DNA of 64,000 bases from Ceratorhiza oryzae-sativae (GCA_030998015.1 JARWMV010000016.1:204384-268383); one strand, 5' to 3'. Shown: positions 25,275 through 39,000, counted from the stretch's first letter. Notes: generated by a model from the sequence alone, not told the origin. Program-made: numbers and translations.

Positions 25275-27128
25275 ATGGCTTCGACTAGAGAGGAACAGCG
25301 CCCACTGTTGCAGTCAGCCGACCAGTCCGCAGAAGGCGAGGTTACGGCCGTCAATCAGAGTACCATAGAAAAATCAGCCCAAATAAAAAATAAGACTGTT
25401 ACTCCGCTACCGAAGAAACAACTTTTCATTCTGCTATGCATGAGACTTTGTGAATCACTGACGTTCGCAACCATCTTGTAAGCACGGGATGGTTTTGTCA
25501 CGTCTGTAAAAACTATATTAATACGTGATCCCAGCCCGTTTGTTGCAGAGCTAGTCAACAGCACAGGCATCACGGGGGGAGATGATAGCAAGATTGGATA
25601 TTATGCTGGCCTGATCGTTCGTTGGTTTCTTTCGTGTCATATCATCCCACGTATCTCACGATTGCCACCCAGGAATCAACATTCTTCCTCACGGAGAGCT
25701 TCTTTGTGCTCCATTATGGTCGTACGTCTGACAAAATTGGACGGCGCCCCGTACTATTATTTGGGCTCTTTGGGCTTGCCTTGTCGATGTTTTCGTTCGG
25801 ACTCAGCAAGACGTTCTGGGGCCTAGTGTTTACAAGAGCATTAGCGGGCGCTTTGAATGTAAGTTGGCCTAAATTTAATGATAACAAATTCTAATTGCTA
25901 CCCGAGAATAGGGTAATTCTGGAGTTGTCAAGAGTATGATCACAGAGCTGACGGATGAGACAAATCAAGCTCAATGTAAGTGCCTTGCCTCATCCAATCA
26001 ATCGGTACTCATCTTGCGTAGGTTTCGCCTTTCTACCCTTAACCTCCTCCACTGGATCTACCTTTGGGCCGTTTATTGGCGGAATGCTCAGTAACCCTGC
26101 ACAACACTTTCCACGCCTATTCGACACTCCCTTTTGGAATAGATATCCATACTTCCTTCCCTGTTTGGTCCCATCTATGTTTACCGCTTTCACATTCTTA
26201 ATATCCGCGTTATTCCTCAAAGAAGTAAGCGTTGCACTACATTGGGTGATGCATACTAACTGCCTAGGTGAATAGACACATCACCCCTCTGCAGAATCGG
26301 GTGCTCATACGTCTGAAAATAGTACCGAGTACGGAGCTATAAACCAACCTATTCGCCCAAGGGCGCTGAGGGCTCATCCTCTTCGTTCCGTTTTGACAAA
26401 GCGCTCCTGTATCGCAATACTCAACTATGCATTCTTGGCACTCAGCGACATTACTTACGCTGGAATCATTGTAAGTTGGCTCGGAATTTCACAATCGGGG
26501 AGCCTTGACGAATCCCTTGTCTCAGCCTATAATGTTCGCTGCTTCTGTAGAGAGTGGTGGCCTTGGCCTTACCCCTCGCTCTATTGGCGCTGTACTCGGG
26601 GTTCAAGGGGTTATCACTGGAGTCTTCCAAATATTCTTTTTCGCACCAATTCACCGTCGACTTGGCAGCAAGTATACTTTCATCGTCGGATTATGCGCAT
26701 ATATGTGCTTGACTCTGAGTTTACCCATGCTCAATGCGGTCGCAAGGCGAGGAGAATGGCATATCATGTGGGGAATGGTGGGGCTCCACCTCTTGCTCAC
26801 CTGTCCAGCGACTATGGCGTTCGGTTAGTTTATGTCCCTCGTTGCTTACATACACATATGGCTCACAAACTCAAATATAGGCTGTATTTCCATCCTCGTA
26901 ACCTCCGCTGCGCCTTCTAAATCCTCTCTGGGTACCTTGAACGGCATTTCTCAGACTACTATAAGTGCTTGCCGTGCATTCGGACCGGCATTCTCCACGT
27001 ATTTGTTTGCGTTATCTGTTGAACGTAAACTACTAGGTGGATGGCTTGTGTATGTGGTGCTCACCGGTTTGAATCTAGCAGGACTGGTCGCGAGTCGTTG
27101 GCTAAAAGAAGAACGACGGGCATACTAG
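25275..27128 (+). CDS. MFS antiporter, ZIF-like family (paralogue 2)
   Basis: ATG at 25275, TAG at 27126-27128. Exons join in one frame through seven or so short introns. Landmarks in order: REEQRPLLQSADQ leader, TPLPKKQLFILLCMRLCES, GITGGDDSKIGYYAGLI, GRTSDKIGRRPVLLFGLFGL, RALAGALN, FGPFIGGMLSNPAQHFPRLF, a long cytosolic loop, TKRSCIAILNYAFLALSDIT, GGLGLTPRSIGAVLGVQGVI, and LGTLNGISQTTIS with the ending WLKEERRAY. The protein has the 12-helix antiporter layout. The intron after GLI uses a weak GTTCGT donor at the same place where the paralogues have GTCAGT and GTAAGT. All helices appear intact. Likely exports a small organic or metal-chelating compound; substrate unknown. Closest relative in the window is paralogue 1. 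Confidence 0.9.
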
Positions 27129-27580
27129 AGGGCTAAAACGACGATACGCTATTAGAAACAGTCTCGCTATGTGCTGTGTTAGATCGCTGGGACGTTTGGT
27201 GGCTAGACCTAAAATGACCAATTGCACAGGGACCTTGCTGCCCGGCGAGATCTGCGTCATGTAATTCAAGACCTGTCAACCACTGTACGAGCTGATGTTT
27301 TCAAACCACCACGCAAGTGATTTAATGACATTCCCCAGCAAACGAGTGCTATTATTGGATATGTTGGTTTTAGACACACAGGGACCCCTTCGTGGGAACA
27401 GGTACAAACGGCCGGCTAGGTCAGTCACACGGAAGGTTTAATCAAGCGTAGATTAGGCCAATGCTTATCTATTTCAAAGATCTACGCATGGCACATGGTC
27501 ACGTGATTCTCGTACTGACTCGATGCACAGCTGCCGAAAAATCCTGCAAAAGCGTAGAGCGTTCGACCACGTTGGCTAAG
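27129..27580. promoter_or_regulatory. Intergenic promoter of MFS paralogue 3 with TCACGTGA
   Basis: 452 bases between two tandem transporters. A perfect TCACGTGA at 27499-27506 is 75 bases before the ATG, matching the site before paralogue 1. No gene seen. Confidence 0.4.
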
Positions 27581-29321
27581 ATGACTACCACTCAAGAAGA
27601 GCGCCGCCCTTTGCTCGTGTCGGAACCCCCCTCTGTTGCCTATGACGGAGAGCGGCAACAGGAGGATGCCGAGGTGACACCACTACCAATGAAGCAGATT
27701 TCCATTCTGCTGTTGATGCAATTGGCAGAACCAATTGCGTCGACAGTCATATAGTAAGTTTGAATCTCGTGCCATGTTTATATGCTGAATTCACAATGCC
27801 CCAACAGCCCCTTTATCGCAGAGCTTGTCAATAACACAGGGGTCACTGGAGGAGACTCAAGTAAAATTGGGTACTATGCGGGTCTCATAGTCAGTCTTCG
27901 TGCTACTCCTCAGTCAGATTTGTGCAAATATTTTATTTTAGGAATCTATATTCTTCTTTACGGAGGGGCTCTTTGTTCTTCAATACGGACGCATTTCGGA
28001 TCGCATTGGGCGACGACCAGTTCTTCTATTCGGCATGTTCGGGCTCACTATTTCAATTTTCTGCTTTGGGCTTAGCAAAACATTTGGTGGTCTCGTATTC
28101 ACACGGGCATTATCCGGAGCGCTAAACGTAAGCAACCTCGGCGGGATGAATGGATGAACCTAAACATTGGTATAGGGAAACATCGGAGTTTCAAAGAGTA
28201 TGCTTGGAGAGTTGACGGACGATACCAACCAAGCTCAATGTCAGTGCGGTACCTTTGGATAACAGGTATTCGGAAATTGATGACATACTCAGGCTTTGCA
28301 TATATGCCCATTGTTTGGGCTGCTGGGTGTACACTCGGACCATTTATTGGTGGGACATTGGCCCACCCCGCGGCGCTTGTACCAAGGCTTTTCGATACCC
28401 CATTCTGGAACGAGTACCCCTACTTTCTACCCTGCCTTGTGGCAGCCATATTTACAGCCAGCGTGCTCGTTTATTCCGCGTTCTCACTCGAAGAGGTACG
28501 AGTTTCACTACATGGATTCGGAGGAACATGTTTATGAGGCCATGTTGCAGACGCTTCACAAGCACGCTGAAGCAAAGCCAGGCATAACTGAATCTGGTGA
28601 TGATGCCATCATTCCCTCGAATTGCCCGCAGACCCCGTCGATTCGATCTGTTCTGACTAGACGGGCCGGTATTGCAATCTTGAACTATGGCTTTCTAGCA
28701 TTCATTGACATTGGATACATGGGTATCATCGTGTGTCCTATTTTAGTCGTTCTATGAGTAGCGCTAAATGAATACGTTTCCAGCCGTGATGCTAGCGGCA
28801 TCTATTGAAGGCGGAGGCCTCGGGCTGACTGCACGTGCGATCGGCCTTGTCCTGGGGCTTCAGGGAATCGTGACTGGTATCATTCCTATATTCTGTTTCG
28901 CCCCACTGCACAAGAGATTCGGAACAAAGCGAACCTATATCTTCGGTTTGGTGGGATATATTTTCCTGCTCTTTTCCCTGCCGGTTATGAATGCCCTGGC
29001 ACGTCATGGTATGAGGAATGTCGTGTGGTTCGTTTTGGGCCTCCATCTCCTTTTTTCATGCCAGGCGTTTATTTCGTTTAGTGAGCTGGCGTATAATCTC
29101 TGCTGATTATTCAAGCTAATCCAGAAATAGGTTGTATCATGATGTTTATCACTTCTGCTGCGCCGTCTCGATCTTCGCTCGGTACGCTCAACGGCATATC
29201 CCAGACTACAATTAGCGCAATCCGGGCCATCGGACCAGCCACTGCTACATCCTTGTTTGGTTTTCTGTCGAAAAGCAGATACTCGGTGGCTGGTTTGTAT
29301 ATGCGGTGCTCATCGGGGTAA
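27581..29321 (+). CDS. MFS antiporter, ZIF-like family (paralogue 3), frameshifted at the last helix
   Basis: ATG at 27581. Same architecture and intron positions as paralogue 2: EERRPLLVSEPPS leader, TPLPMKQISILLLMQLAEPI, GVTGGDSSKIGYYAGLI, GRISDRIGRRPVLLFGMFGL, RALSGALN, LGPFIGGTLAHPAALVPRLF, TRRAGIAILNYGFLAFIDIG, GGLGLTARAIGLVLGLQGIV, LGTLNGISQTTISAIRAIGP. After TATSLFG near 29260 the frame is lost: as written it ends LSKSRYSVAGLYMRCSSG and stops at 29321. One base earlier or later the sequence continues with SVEKQILGGWFVYAVLIG and ends WLKDEKRAH at 29375-29377, as in the other copies. So the final transmembrane helix is either truly lost or the break is a one-base sequence error. Until then the protein is conserved. 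Confidence 0.82.
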
Positions 29322-29377
29322 ATCTGGGGGGCCTCGTGGCAGCGATGTGGCTCAAGGATGAAAAGCGGGCTCATTAA

Positions 29378-30366
29378 GAGCGATCGTAAACATGCATGTT
29401 TCAGATAGGCCTGTTCTTAGGACAGCCGATATAATCGAGTAGATTGTTTGTTTCAGCTGCTTTTGTTTCGGAAGCGATGTGGCGCACGATCATCAGAAGC
29501 TCATGGGCAGCGAATGTTTAGGCATGACGATAGGCCCGTGACGGAGATGACGTAGCTCGAGGGGTCAGATTGCACCATTCGTACTTCGAGTAGCGAATGA
29601 TCAGAGCGAGGCTCACCGAACAGTGTAGGACAGGCACGAGTCGTATGGCGTTGCAATCGAAGATCAGCGCGCCCGGATATCATCTCCGCTGGTCCTATCT
29701 AACGTGAATCAGACCAGTTTCAGCATTCGAACTTGCGTGGTCGGGGGGTACCATCGCATGCCTCGAGATATCAGATGGGGTTCTGCACCCCCACGCGGTC
29801 TGGGCCTGGTCGAGTGCTGCAGGGCGGCTGTTTTCCCGGCGCTTCGGCTATTTACGGCGGTGTTTGATGGCCGACTGACCGTCTGTGGGGTCTTGTTTGT
29901 GCCGAGCGAGGACTTCAGCGTTGGCTCTCCGTTTAGCCGGGTGATCCAGGCGCCCAGGATGTGACATGAATACACTCGTTGAGCAAGCGAGAAGGCTCGG
30001 AGACGATCTGAAGATCGCGCTCGTCGTGACCGAGGTGCGGCGGCGGCGCTGTGCGACGGTCGTGTGAGCTCGGATGGCGGGGGTCCGGAAGCAGTGGCGC
30101 AGGCGGAGATGCCAGCACAGCCACAGCCGATCTGCGGCGGCGCTGATCCGGGCCTGTTCCGGCACTGTTCCGGCGCTGTTCCGGCGCGATGGGTGATGAC
30201 GTACAATTGGCCATGAGCCGAGCGCCTATGCCTGTTCTGGGGGTCCAGAAACATTCGACTCGTGTTGCTCTAGATTTTTCGATCCGCCCGAGAAGATCCC
30301 AGGGGCTATAAGAGGCTGTCTCGGGCGCTGCGAGCCTCAGTCCCGAGCCTGCCAGTCCGCCGTGAC
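29378..30366. other. GC-rich intergenic region with a short tandem repeat
   Basis: Nearly 1 kb before paralogue 4. Long minus-strand frames (29709-30523) are rich in Arg/Pro/Ala and follow base composition; no domain was recognised, so they are not called. CTGTTCCGGC(A/G) is repeated three times in tandem at about 30152-30186. Confidence 0.45.
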
Positions 30367-32128
30367 ATGCCCACTGCGCCCGTCGAAGCAGTCCCCAGCT
30401 TGCACGCACCTCTCGACGACGACGAACATGCCCCCCTCCTGCCCCGCCCGCTCGAGCGCAAGTCCCCCACGCCGCTCCCCACTCAGCTTTTCGTGATCCT
30501 GTTCCTTTGCCTCGCCGAGCCAATCACCAGCTCGGTCATCTAGTGAGTCCCCGACTCTGGTGTCTGTCTGCCTAACCCCGCCCCAGCCCCTTCATTACAG
30601 AGCTCGTCGCAACTCTCGGCGTCACCAACGGCGACGACACCAAAATCGGGTACTACGCGGGTCTCATCGTAAGTCACACGCCAGATAATTCGCCGCACCC
30701 GACTCACCTCGCTTCCGCCAGGAATCCATCTTTTTCCTCACCCAAACTTGTCTTATCCTTCAGTACGGTCGGCTCTCGGACCGCATGGGCCGTCGTCCCG
30801 TCGTCCTCATCGGACTGTTCGGCCTCGCCCTCAGCAGCACGTCCTTTGGCCTCGCCAAAACATTCACTGGGCTAGTCATTGCCCGGGCCCTCAGCGGCGC
30901 CTTGAACGTAAGTCGTGTTTTCGTCAAGACGTCAATCACCCATCCTCAGCGGTTCTTCTCAGGGCAACGCCGGTGTGATCAAATCCATGGTATGTGAAAT
31001 TACCGACGAGACAAATCGTGCCCAGTCTTTTGCCCTGTTGTCCGTCACTTGGTCGGTCGGAAGCACACTCGGTCCCCTCATCGGAGGCTTGCTCGCCCAC
31101 CCTGCACAGCATCTCCCCTCTGTGTTTGCCCACCCCATTTGGAAATCCATCCCGTTCCCGACGACAATCGGGTTTTGGAGCGAGTACCCATACTTTTTAT
31201 CCTGCTTTGCCGCGGCTGGAGTCGCCATAACAGCATGGTGTATAGCCTTGATATTTTTGCGAGAGGTGAGCCATTCGATACTCGGCTTGCGTGAAATTGA
31301 TTCATCCTGGTCTAGACGCTCCCGGCCAAACGAATCCACCTCGTGCGCAGAGCAACAGCAGAGTATGGCTCTATCGCCTGGGACGCCGAGACCCCGGCGC
31401 AGCCCGAAGAGACCGTTCCTTGCGGGCTGCGCGAGGTACTGACCCCTCGAGTTGGATGGGCAATCGCAAGTTTCGTCCTGCTTGCAATGGTCGACATTGC
31501 GTGGATCGTACTACAGGTATGCCCTGCCGATCTGTGTTTAATTTAAACTCTCATTTATGATGGCCGACAGCCTCTTGTATTCGCCACCCAACCTGGTCTT
31601 GGCGGCCTCGGCTTGACTCCCGCTAATATTGGATTTATTCTCGGCATCCAGGGGCTCTTTAGCAGTATATTCCAAGCCACGGCGTTTTCCCGACTTCACG
31701 CCCGCTTTGGTGCAATTCGCATATTCCGCACAGCTCTTGCCTGTTATGCAGGACTATTCTTGACATTTGCCATCATGATCAACGTTAGCGGGGTTTGGGT
31801 CTGGGCCGTGATGGGTCTCCACATGGCCATGGCCTGCGTTGCTAGCCTTGGTTTCAGTACGTCCTCTTGTAGCGTTTTCTGAACATCCATTGACGCAGAG
31901 ACCACAGGCACCACGTTCCTTTTCGTCACATCTTCCGCACCCTCGCCCGCCCTGCTCGGTACCACAAACGGCCTTGCTCAAACAACCTGTAGCCTCATTC
32001 GTGTATTTGGTCCCGCGGGCGCTGCAAGCTTGTTCGCCCTCAGCTCTGGGGGTACCATGGTCTATTGGGTCTGCCTCGGTTTTGTCGGGTTGACACTCTG
32101 TGTCAGTTTCGGGTTGGTCGACGAGTAA
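30367..32128 (+). CDS. MFS antiporter, ZIF-like family (paralogue 4, divergent, GC-rich)
   Basis: ATG at 30367, TAA at 32126-32128. Leader EHAPLLPRPLERKSPTPLPT, then QLFVILFLCLAEPITSSVIY, GVTNGDDTKIGYYAGLI, GRLSDRMGRRPVVLIGLFGL, RALSGALN, LGPLIGGLLAHPAQHLPSVF, GWAIASFVLLAMVDIAWIVL, GGLGLTPANIGFILGIQGLF, and LGTTNGLAQTTCSLIRVFGP. It keeps the family core but differs more than the other three and uses a more GC-rich codon set. The intron that follows ETTNQAQ in paralogues 1-3 is absent here: NRAQSFALLSV reads straight through. A longer loop (HPIWKSIPFPTTIGF) precedes WSEYPYFL. All segments are in frame. A 12-helix exporter is predicted; substrate unknown. Confidence 0.88.
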
Positions 32129-32416
32129 AAATAGAGAGCATAGGGCTCTTAGATACGTATGTGATCCTTGATTTTGTTGGTTGCACACATGTGCTCTTGC
32201 TGTCTGGACTTGCTCGGTGTTGTATGTATGTATTGCGAATGCTATCACTGTTCTGGATCTTTTGAATGACAAATCAAACACGAATTACAAAATCTGGATA
32301 GAAAATTCGAAAGCGAGACAAGACGGTAGATAGGGACTAGTAATACAACGTTCATCCACTCTAAGGAACAAAAAAACTGAACCGAATTCCTTGAAACTAG
32401 ACGACTGCTAGACAGG

Positions 32417-34721
32417 CTACACAATTCCCGAAATCACAGTGAACGCGCACCGTAGATCCATCCACACTGCCGGTCGGCATTCTGAGTCGACGCGAGCCCA
32501 TAATTCGTCCAAAGCCAAGATGGTTTCGAATCCACACGATCCGGGCTGCTGACATTCGCGCAGAGTGGACATTCGATTTCGGATGAGCTGACGATCTTGT
32601 GGGCGCTGGGAAGCGACACCCGACTACCAAATCGAACCATTAGGAGGTTGTGAGGATGATACAACCCTGACGGGACTCACCACAATCATTGGCAACATCA
32701 TAAACGCAACGGGTGTACGTCCAGGCTTGGTACCTTCCAGCAATCGGATAAATCCTCTCTGGGCCTTTTCCACTCGATTGTCCCTAGCATCTGCGCCACT
32801 TAGGCCCTGGGCTCTTTTCAGCAAAGCAAATCGGAGCAAACTGGTTTTACTCACCATGTATAAATATATATACAGCGCTTGCCTCCATGCCTCCTGTACA
32901 GCGAGCCTGACGACGGAGAGATATGGATCCGAGGACGCACTAATGACTGGCCGAAAGTCTTTGATCTTGCGCTCGATTCCTGCCACAATTTGGGCATCCA
33001 CATGAGGTGCAAAGTCGACACGTAACGTATTCATCTCCGCGAGGAGCAAAAGATACTGGTCGGGTATACCGTGCAACCATTGGAGGCCGGCATCATCGCT
33101 GTCTCTGAAACCAGCGTAGAGCTCTGGTATACAATACGTTTCGTAACGAAATTGCATCGGCAAGACCAAGGCCGTACTTATGATGATATCCAGGGCTGGG
33201 AAGTGGCGAATGGCTAGGTCTGGATGAACTAGCCTGGATGGCAAATCGATTGGAGCGCCCAGGGGTTCAGGGGATGCGCGCTGATAGACTGGGACTGCTT
33301 CACGAATTAGTGACAAATTGGATGCCAACGAGCTTGAGAGAAATTGAACTGAGAGGACCTATAACGAATTTGGTGAGATTCGGGTGATGTCGCCTTTCAT
33401 AAGCCTCACCTCAAAGACGGCGTCCAGAGCATCTATAGCCTCGCGTGGTTCGTGTGTAACAAGGGCCTGGCTATTAGTTGCGAGGGCTATAGTGTGTTGG
33501 GCCGGGTGCGAAGGATGGAGATTGCAGGCAACACATCGGCGGCCATTGCTGAGCTCTTGCTCAATGATTGCATGACATTTGCCATCAATGTCAATGTCCA
33601 TCGTGAATCCTCAGATCGGTGGAACCGGATCGTCAGCCAATCCCTTGCCTTTGTAGCCATCTTTAGGGGCTCAAACAGCATCCGTGTCATCCATCTCGAG
33701 TCTGGGTGTCGTGAGCACAGAGCTGAGTGTGGATGATAAAACATACGCACAGCTGTGTAATACAAACGGTAGGGTGTTGCTCGGCGTATTCCGGTCCAGT
33801 TTCGGCGTACTACAAACTATCTCCGCCACCCCTTCGGGGTCTGATTCCTCGCTAGTCGCAGAATCCCCGTCCTCTGTATCAGGCGAGGGCCATGTTGACC
33901 CATGTGAGCTTGGCGGCGTGTGGTAGGGGGTATGGGGAAAGAAGCAGGTTCATTGGCTTCTCCAAGGCTAAACAAGGCTTGAAACAGGCTGGCTTGGCCG
34001 GCGGTCATACTCCTCGTATTACTCGAGCAAGCGCTTAGTGAGCTGACAGAACCCAAGTGACCAGTGATCGCCTCGGGGGAACGCAATACTGGGTCTGGGT
34101 ACTGCTGCGTGTGCGAAGGGCCGGGTATAGAGTTTGTGGGTTCGTTTGGTTGCTGTCCCGAGGGCGATATGGTGCCGCTCATATCCCACCAGCCGCTGGT
34201 CACGGATTGCGATTGAGGGTTATATAAATTCAGCCCATTATCGGAAAGGAACGAAAAGTCAAGTGGCTCATCCGGAGCGGCTGAATGGGGGGCAGGGTCT
34301 CCAGGAAAGTGAGGTGCCAAGCCCCGCCACAAGCCGCCCGTGGGAGCAGGAGGCATATGTCGCGGGGGCTGGTCCGACTGAGAGATCGGGGTTGATGGAT
34401 GAGAGGAAGGAGTTGAAGGTGGTAGAGTGCTGGCTTTGAGCTGTCGAGAAGGGCCTGCAATGGCAGATGTTGACTTGGCAGGACGAGAAATGGGTTTAGG
34501 CGGCGATCGTTTGGACTTGTCGTCCCGTTCATCTAGATAAGAGTATCCGAGACATTCCATGCCTGCTTTCGTGCATCGCTCGCACACTGGACGCGTCTCG
34601 TCACATTTTTTTCGCCTGAACAGACCATTTAGCAAATGGGAAAGAGCGCTAATGCACCTGGTTCGCACCTGTTTTTACACGTCAAGCACCCAGTCTTGGA
34701 TCGAACTCGGCCAGTCGACAT
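32417..34721 (-). CDS. Zn2Cys6 fungal transcription factor
   Basis: ATG at 34721. Exon 1 encodes MSTGRVRSKTGCLTCKNR and is spliced to RKKCDETRPVCERCTKAGME, completing the six-cysteine zinc cluster C-x2-C-x6-C-x6-C-x2-C-x6-C. A Ser/Pro-rich linker of about 200 residues follows, then a helical fungal-specific regulatory domain (ALVLPMQFRYETYCIPELY, RPVISASSDPYLSVVRLAVQ, EAWRQALYIYLYM). The last exon (32623-32417) ends CGFETILALDELWARVDSEC, RPAVWMDLR and CAFTVISGIV, which is the usual terminus in basidiomycete members. The domain binds CGG half-sites as a dimer in the nucleus. It lies directly downstream of the four-MFS group and might regulate it, but that is only neighbourhood inference. CACGTGAT sits at 34848-34855, upstream of the start. 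Confidence 0.85.
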
Positions 34722-36015
34722 GAGTAAAAAGCTAATTCACTTGGTAGAGGGAGGTGCCCGAAGTAGACGCCAGTGGGGTCTGGTTTGATTAGTTTCTCGA
34801 CTTAACAACCTTCGCCGGCCGTGAGCGTCGTCACCAGCCCTTGACGCCACGTGATCATCGAAACACATCAATCAAAAAAAACTGAATCATCCGGCTCTTG
34901 GAGCTCCGGATCTTTGGTTGATGTCAGCCTAAGTTAAACGGGTAAAGGTGTGGCTCAACGGAGTGCTCGGTACTTGGACACAGGTCTCATATGCGTCAAA
35001 ATTTTCTAGCAAGACCGAGACTGGTCGTTCGCCTTCCTTGCCCATCCCCGCGTTTGCTACCAAACCCCCTAGTTGCTGGGCTCCCTCCCAGCTTGCAGGC
35101 TATACTGTCGGAGTCTGCTTATCGTCGTGGCAGAGCATCGAACGAATCTGTATGTAATTGAAAGATAATTGAGCTCACCTGGGTTTGATTGACTCATTAT
35201 TCCCATTAGGCAAATGCCAGACCTGTAACAAGCCAGACGTTTATCTAGTTAATTCAGAGGGTTGGTGGGATAGTGTATATCACATCTGGCTTACTCAAGA
35301 ATCTGGGCTACTATCATCTGTCGGACAGGCATCCCAACGGTTCATAAGGAAACACCCTGTGGATCGGCTGGATGGACAACACACTCGATAGGCAATGGAT
35401 TCGTGAAAAGAGCAAATAGGAATAACCAAACATATGAAACCGATAGACGTTTCTCGATGTGCTTCCTCGAAGCTGATCTTGAGGCTGTCTTTTGTCTTCG
35501 GTAACCAGTCGTTTGAGTGTTTGAAAGACACCAACGCAAAAAGAGCCTGCTAGTGAGTGTCGCTAAACGATCAAGTAGATGATAGTGATACACACCGCCG
35601 AACAGCTTTCAAAAGTCTTCCGAAGAGAATGGATGGTCGAATGCATATCATAGTGGGTGGGGCATTATTGGGTCAGCGGTCCAAGGACTTCAACCAAAAG
35701 GGGTAGAATCCGGAATAATTTAGGCACGTGTCCAATTTATCTCTCGTTGGGAGCGCCACTTATGTTGAAGCAGCAGGTCTCTCCGAACACAGCCACCCCC
35801 GGCTCAGCATTCCAAGGTAACCCAAACAGAACCAGGTCCAATCGTATGCTACGCCATAGTTTATTTGACAGCTCAAATCTATGACAATGTTACGGACAAA
35901 GGTTGAGAAAAAGATAGTTTAATTCTGATATACATATATTTGGACCGATCATGACCCAAAGTTATACTATCCGAGCCAAGGCACCTCCGTCAGTACGGTC
36001 CGGTATTGAAAAAAA
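34722..36015. other. Intergenic, no gene seen
   Basis: About 1.2 kb. Frames such as 34948-35157 and 35342-35593 lack domains and splice support. The last 50 bases may contain a small terminal RPN2 exon (see that entry). Confidence 0.4.
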
Positions 36016-39000
36016 TTAGGATCCGCTCACCTGAACAGGCGGAGGTGGTGCTGCCTCATCCTCTCCTGTTTGGGCTGGAGCGCTTGCCTCGGCGGATACC
36101 GGCTCAGGAGCGGGTGCGCCAAATGGCTCGATCCAGGTCACCTCCTTGCCCTCCTCTCTATCCAAAAGCATTACGATACCTCCACCGCCTCGTCCGACGG
36201 GTCGCACGGGCTGGAATCTTCCTTCTGGTGGGAATGTGATGAACTGTATTTGAGCGGGTGTAACTCGAGAGAGGTTCGAGAGGGTTTCAGAGGTTGGTGC
36301 ACGTTTGGGGGTCGGCGTAGCGGCTTGTTCTTGTTGGGTTTCGACAGGTGTAGGATCATCAACTTTCATGTCGGTATCCTGAGACTTTCTCTGCAGGTGA
36401 ATCGTCCTATTGATAGCAATTAGTCAGGCAAAAGTAGGAGTAGTCAGAATGCGACCTACTGTATCCATCTGCTCATCCGACTTTTCCTCTCCTTCTCCTT
36501 CGTCTTCTCGCGGGCTTTGGCCTTGGCTGTTGTGGATAATACCGCAGTAGCAACCTTTTCGACAGTCTCCTTGGTTGGAGGTTTTATTGGTGCTGGGTAT
36601 GCGAACAGTGACGGTCGGACATTCGAGATGAATTCAAAAGCCGGTGTCTAGCAGCCGATGAGATATCAAGGCCCTTGGTTACACTTGGGATGACGCACCT
36701 TGAGTTCCGCGGTAAGACCAATGATTCCAGTCGGCTCGAATGCTAAGCATGCGCAATGCGCCAAAGGATACCAGTACCAAAACTGGCAGAATAGCACCAT
36801 TCCAACGATGGCGTTCATATTTCCGCTTCCCGTTCTACTCATGAGCGATATGCTAACATTCCGCCCACCAGCATCAATAAAGCCTTGCCCAAGGGCCGCA
36901 CCAAACCTTGCCATCGGGTCCTCATGCTTGTCCGAGATGATTTTATGATAGAGCGCTCGCGTCGTGGAGAGAGATGGGGAAGAGGCCTCGGATTGTTGGA
37001 CGAGGATCATACCGAGAGATATGAAGGCACCTTGGCGGACGAAATCGACGGGGTCTTTGGTCATCGGTTGTAAAAGATCAATTGCGTCTTGAAGACCCGT
37101 TCCCGCGCAGGCAAGCCCAAGAGCTAATGTAGCGCCACACCTAAAACAACATAAGCCCCGAACAGAAACGGTGACAGCGGCTTTACCTGACATGGGGGTT
37201 ATAACTCTCACTCAAAAGCTGAACTATCCTGGGAACCTGAGAAGGACTCTTGAAGAGGAGAAAGGCAAGTGCCGTGACTGCCGCCCTTCTCACATCATCC
37301 GATGTATCAGAAACGGCGACGTGAAGAAGTTTCCTGACAGCACGCGAGTCTCCTGTCCCGGCGTAAGCCAGTGCAAGGGTGTAGACGCCACCATATCGGA
37401 GCAACGGGTCCTGGACAGGAAATATCAGCCTCCGACACAAACCACATATGCGCTAGAATACTTTTTCTTTGAGCGCAACCTCGATGACATGATCGGCCGA
37501 TTCTTGGCGTCCATAATAAAGGAATGCGACACCAATAGCCAAGCCACGAATAATCTTCTCATGCTGTGTCTCGTGGGCATAAGTGAGCATCTCCTCGGTG
37601 GCCTTTGCAGAGCCCGAGCCAAGCATAACGAGGCCCATAGCATAGGCTGCTGCCTCGGAAGCCACGGCGCTGTCGGTAAAGAGAATTTCCTTCAAATCTT
37701 CGTAGGCGTCTTTCGTAACACAACAGCGTAAGCAGAAACACTTCGTAAATTGAAATTAAGAACTGACCTTCTGAGCGACTCGACATTGCAGCAATTCCCA
37801 AGCCCAAGGCAGCGCCGTGTTGCACGACCTCTCCGCCCGCGGCTTGTCTAACCTTCTCCCGCAAAAACGACTCGACGTCACTGCCTCTTCCTGCGTGCAC
37901 GAGTCCTAGTGCAAAGAGAGCACCTCCCTCACTGTACGGACTGGATCCTGCGCCGGTTGTTGCACCAGGCAGATACGGTCCCAACAAGTCCATGGCTTGG
38001 GTGACGTTCCCCTTGTGGATCACACCAAACGCTCCGGTTGCACTAAACTTGGACCAATTGCTGGCACGACCGAGCCAGTCAAGATTATTTTGCAGGAAGA
38101 TGTCGCTCGTTGTCCCAGCGTGCATAAATGCGTTGCTTAGAGTCAAGGCGGTATGATACACACTGGATCTGTGCTCAAGAGCCTCCTTGGTGTTCTTCAG
38201 AATGAGCAGGTCGACCTTGTTGTTCCGCTGCAAAAAGTCAAGCTTGAGTCGAATCGAATCGGCACCAGAGAGAATCTGACGAATGACCGCATAGTTCTCC
38301 GTCGAGGGCAAGGAGTTGGAGACGAGGCGGAGGAAGTCCTGGGTGCATCCTTCGACAAGATCAAACGCAAGCTGACAAGCAAGCAGACGGTTCGTTTTGT
38401 CGTCGCTCTCGATGAGCTTTTGGAACAAGGGCGTAGTGACAGACGGCGTTTCGAGCGCAACATGAAGGCGGGTGAGGGCGAGAGTATACTGAGCGCCAGG
38501 TTTGGGAAGGGGGAAGAGTGGGCAGAGGTGGTGCAAGACTCGGTTTCGGGTCGCCAAATTGAATCCAACGTCGAGGACCGCATCCATTGCGTATGACAGG
38601 AGGTCCGTGTCGTGCGTGTGCTCGAAAACTCGGGTGACGATATCCAATCGGGAAGACTCGAGGGCAATTCCCAATGCCTGACGAACATCCCCGCCCTCGA
38701 TCGAAGCGGAAAATATGCGCTCGATGATCGCTCGCAGCCGGGGGTCGATCTTGTCGGAGTCGGCCCCAGAATTGGGCAGAGTGGAAGGGTCGGTGGTGGA
38801 GGCGAACGCAACTCGTTGGTCGATGTACCTGTCGATCGCATTGGCTGCGTGATGCGTGAGCTTGGATCGTCGCGGCGAAGAAGCTGACGTACAGACAATG
38901 GTCTCAACGTACTCGTCCGAGGCCTCCGACTTGCGCTCCGCCTCAAACGACGTGCCGGCCCGCAACGCAAAGGACAAGGCATCGTCGTATTGGCCGAGAC

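Noticed and set aside
29709..30523. Long Arg/Pro/Ala-rich minus-strand frames
   Set aside because: Explained by high GC content; no recognisable motif or conserved start.
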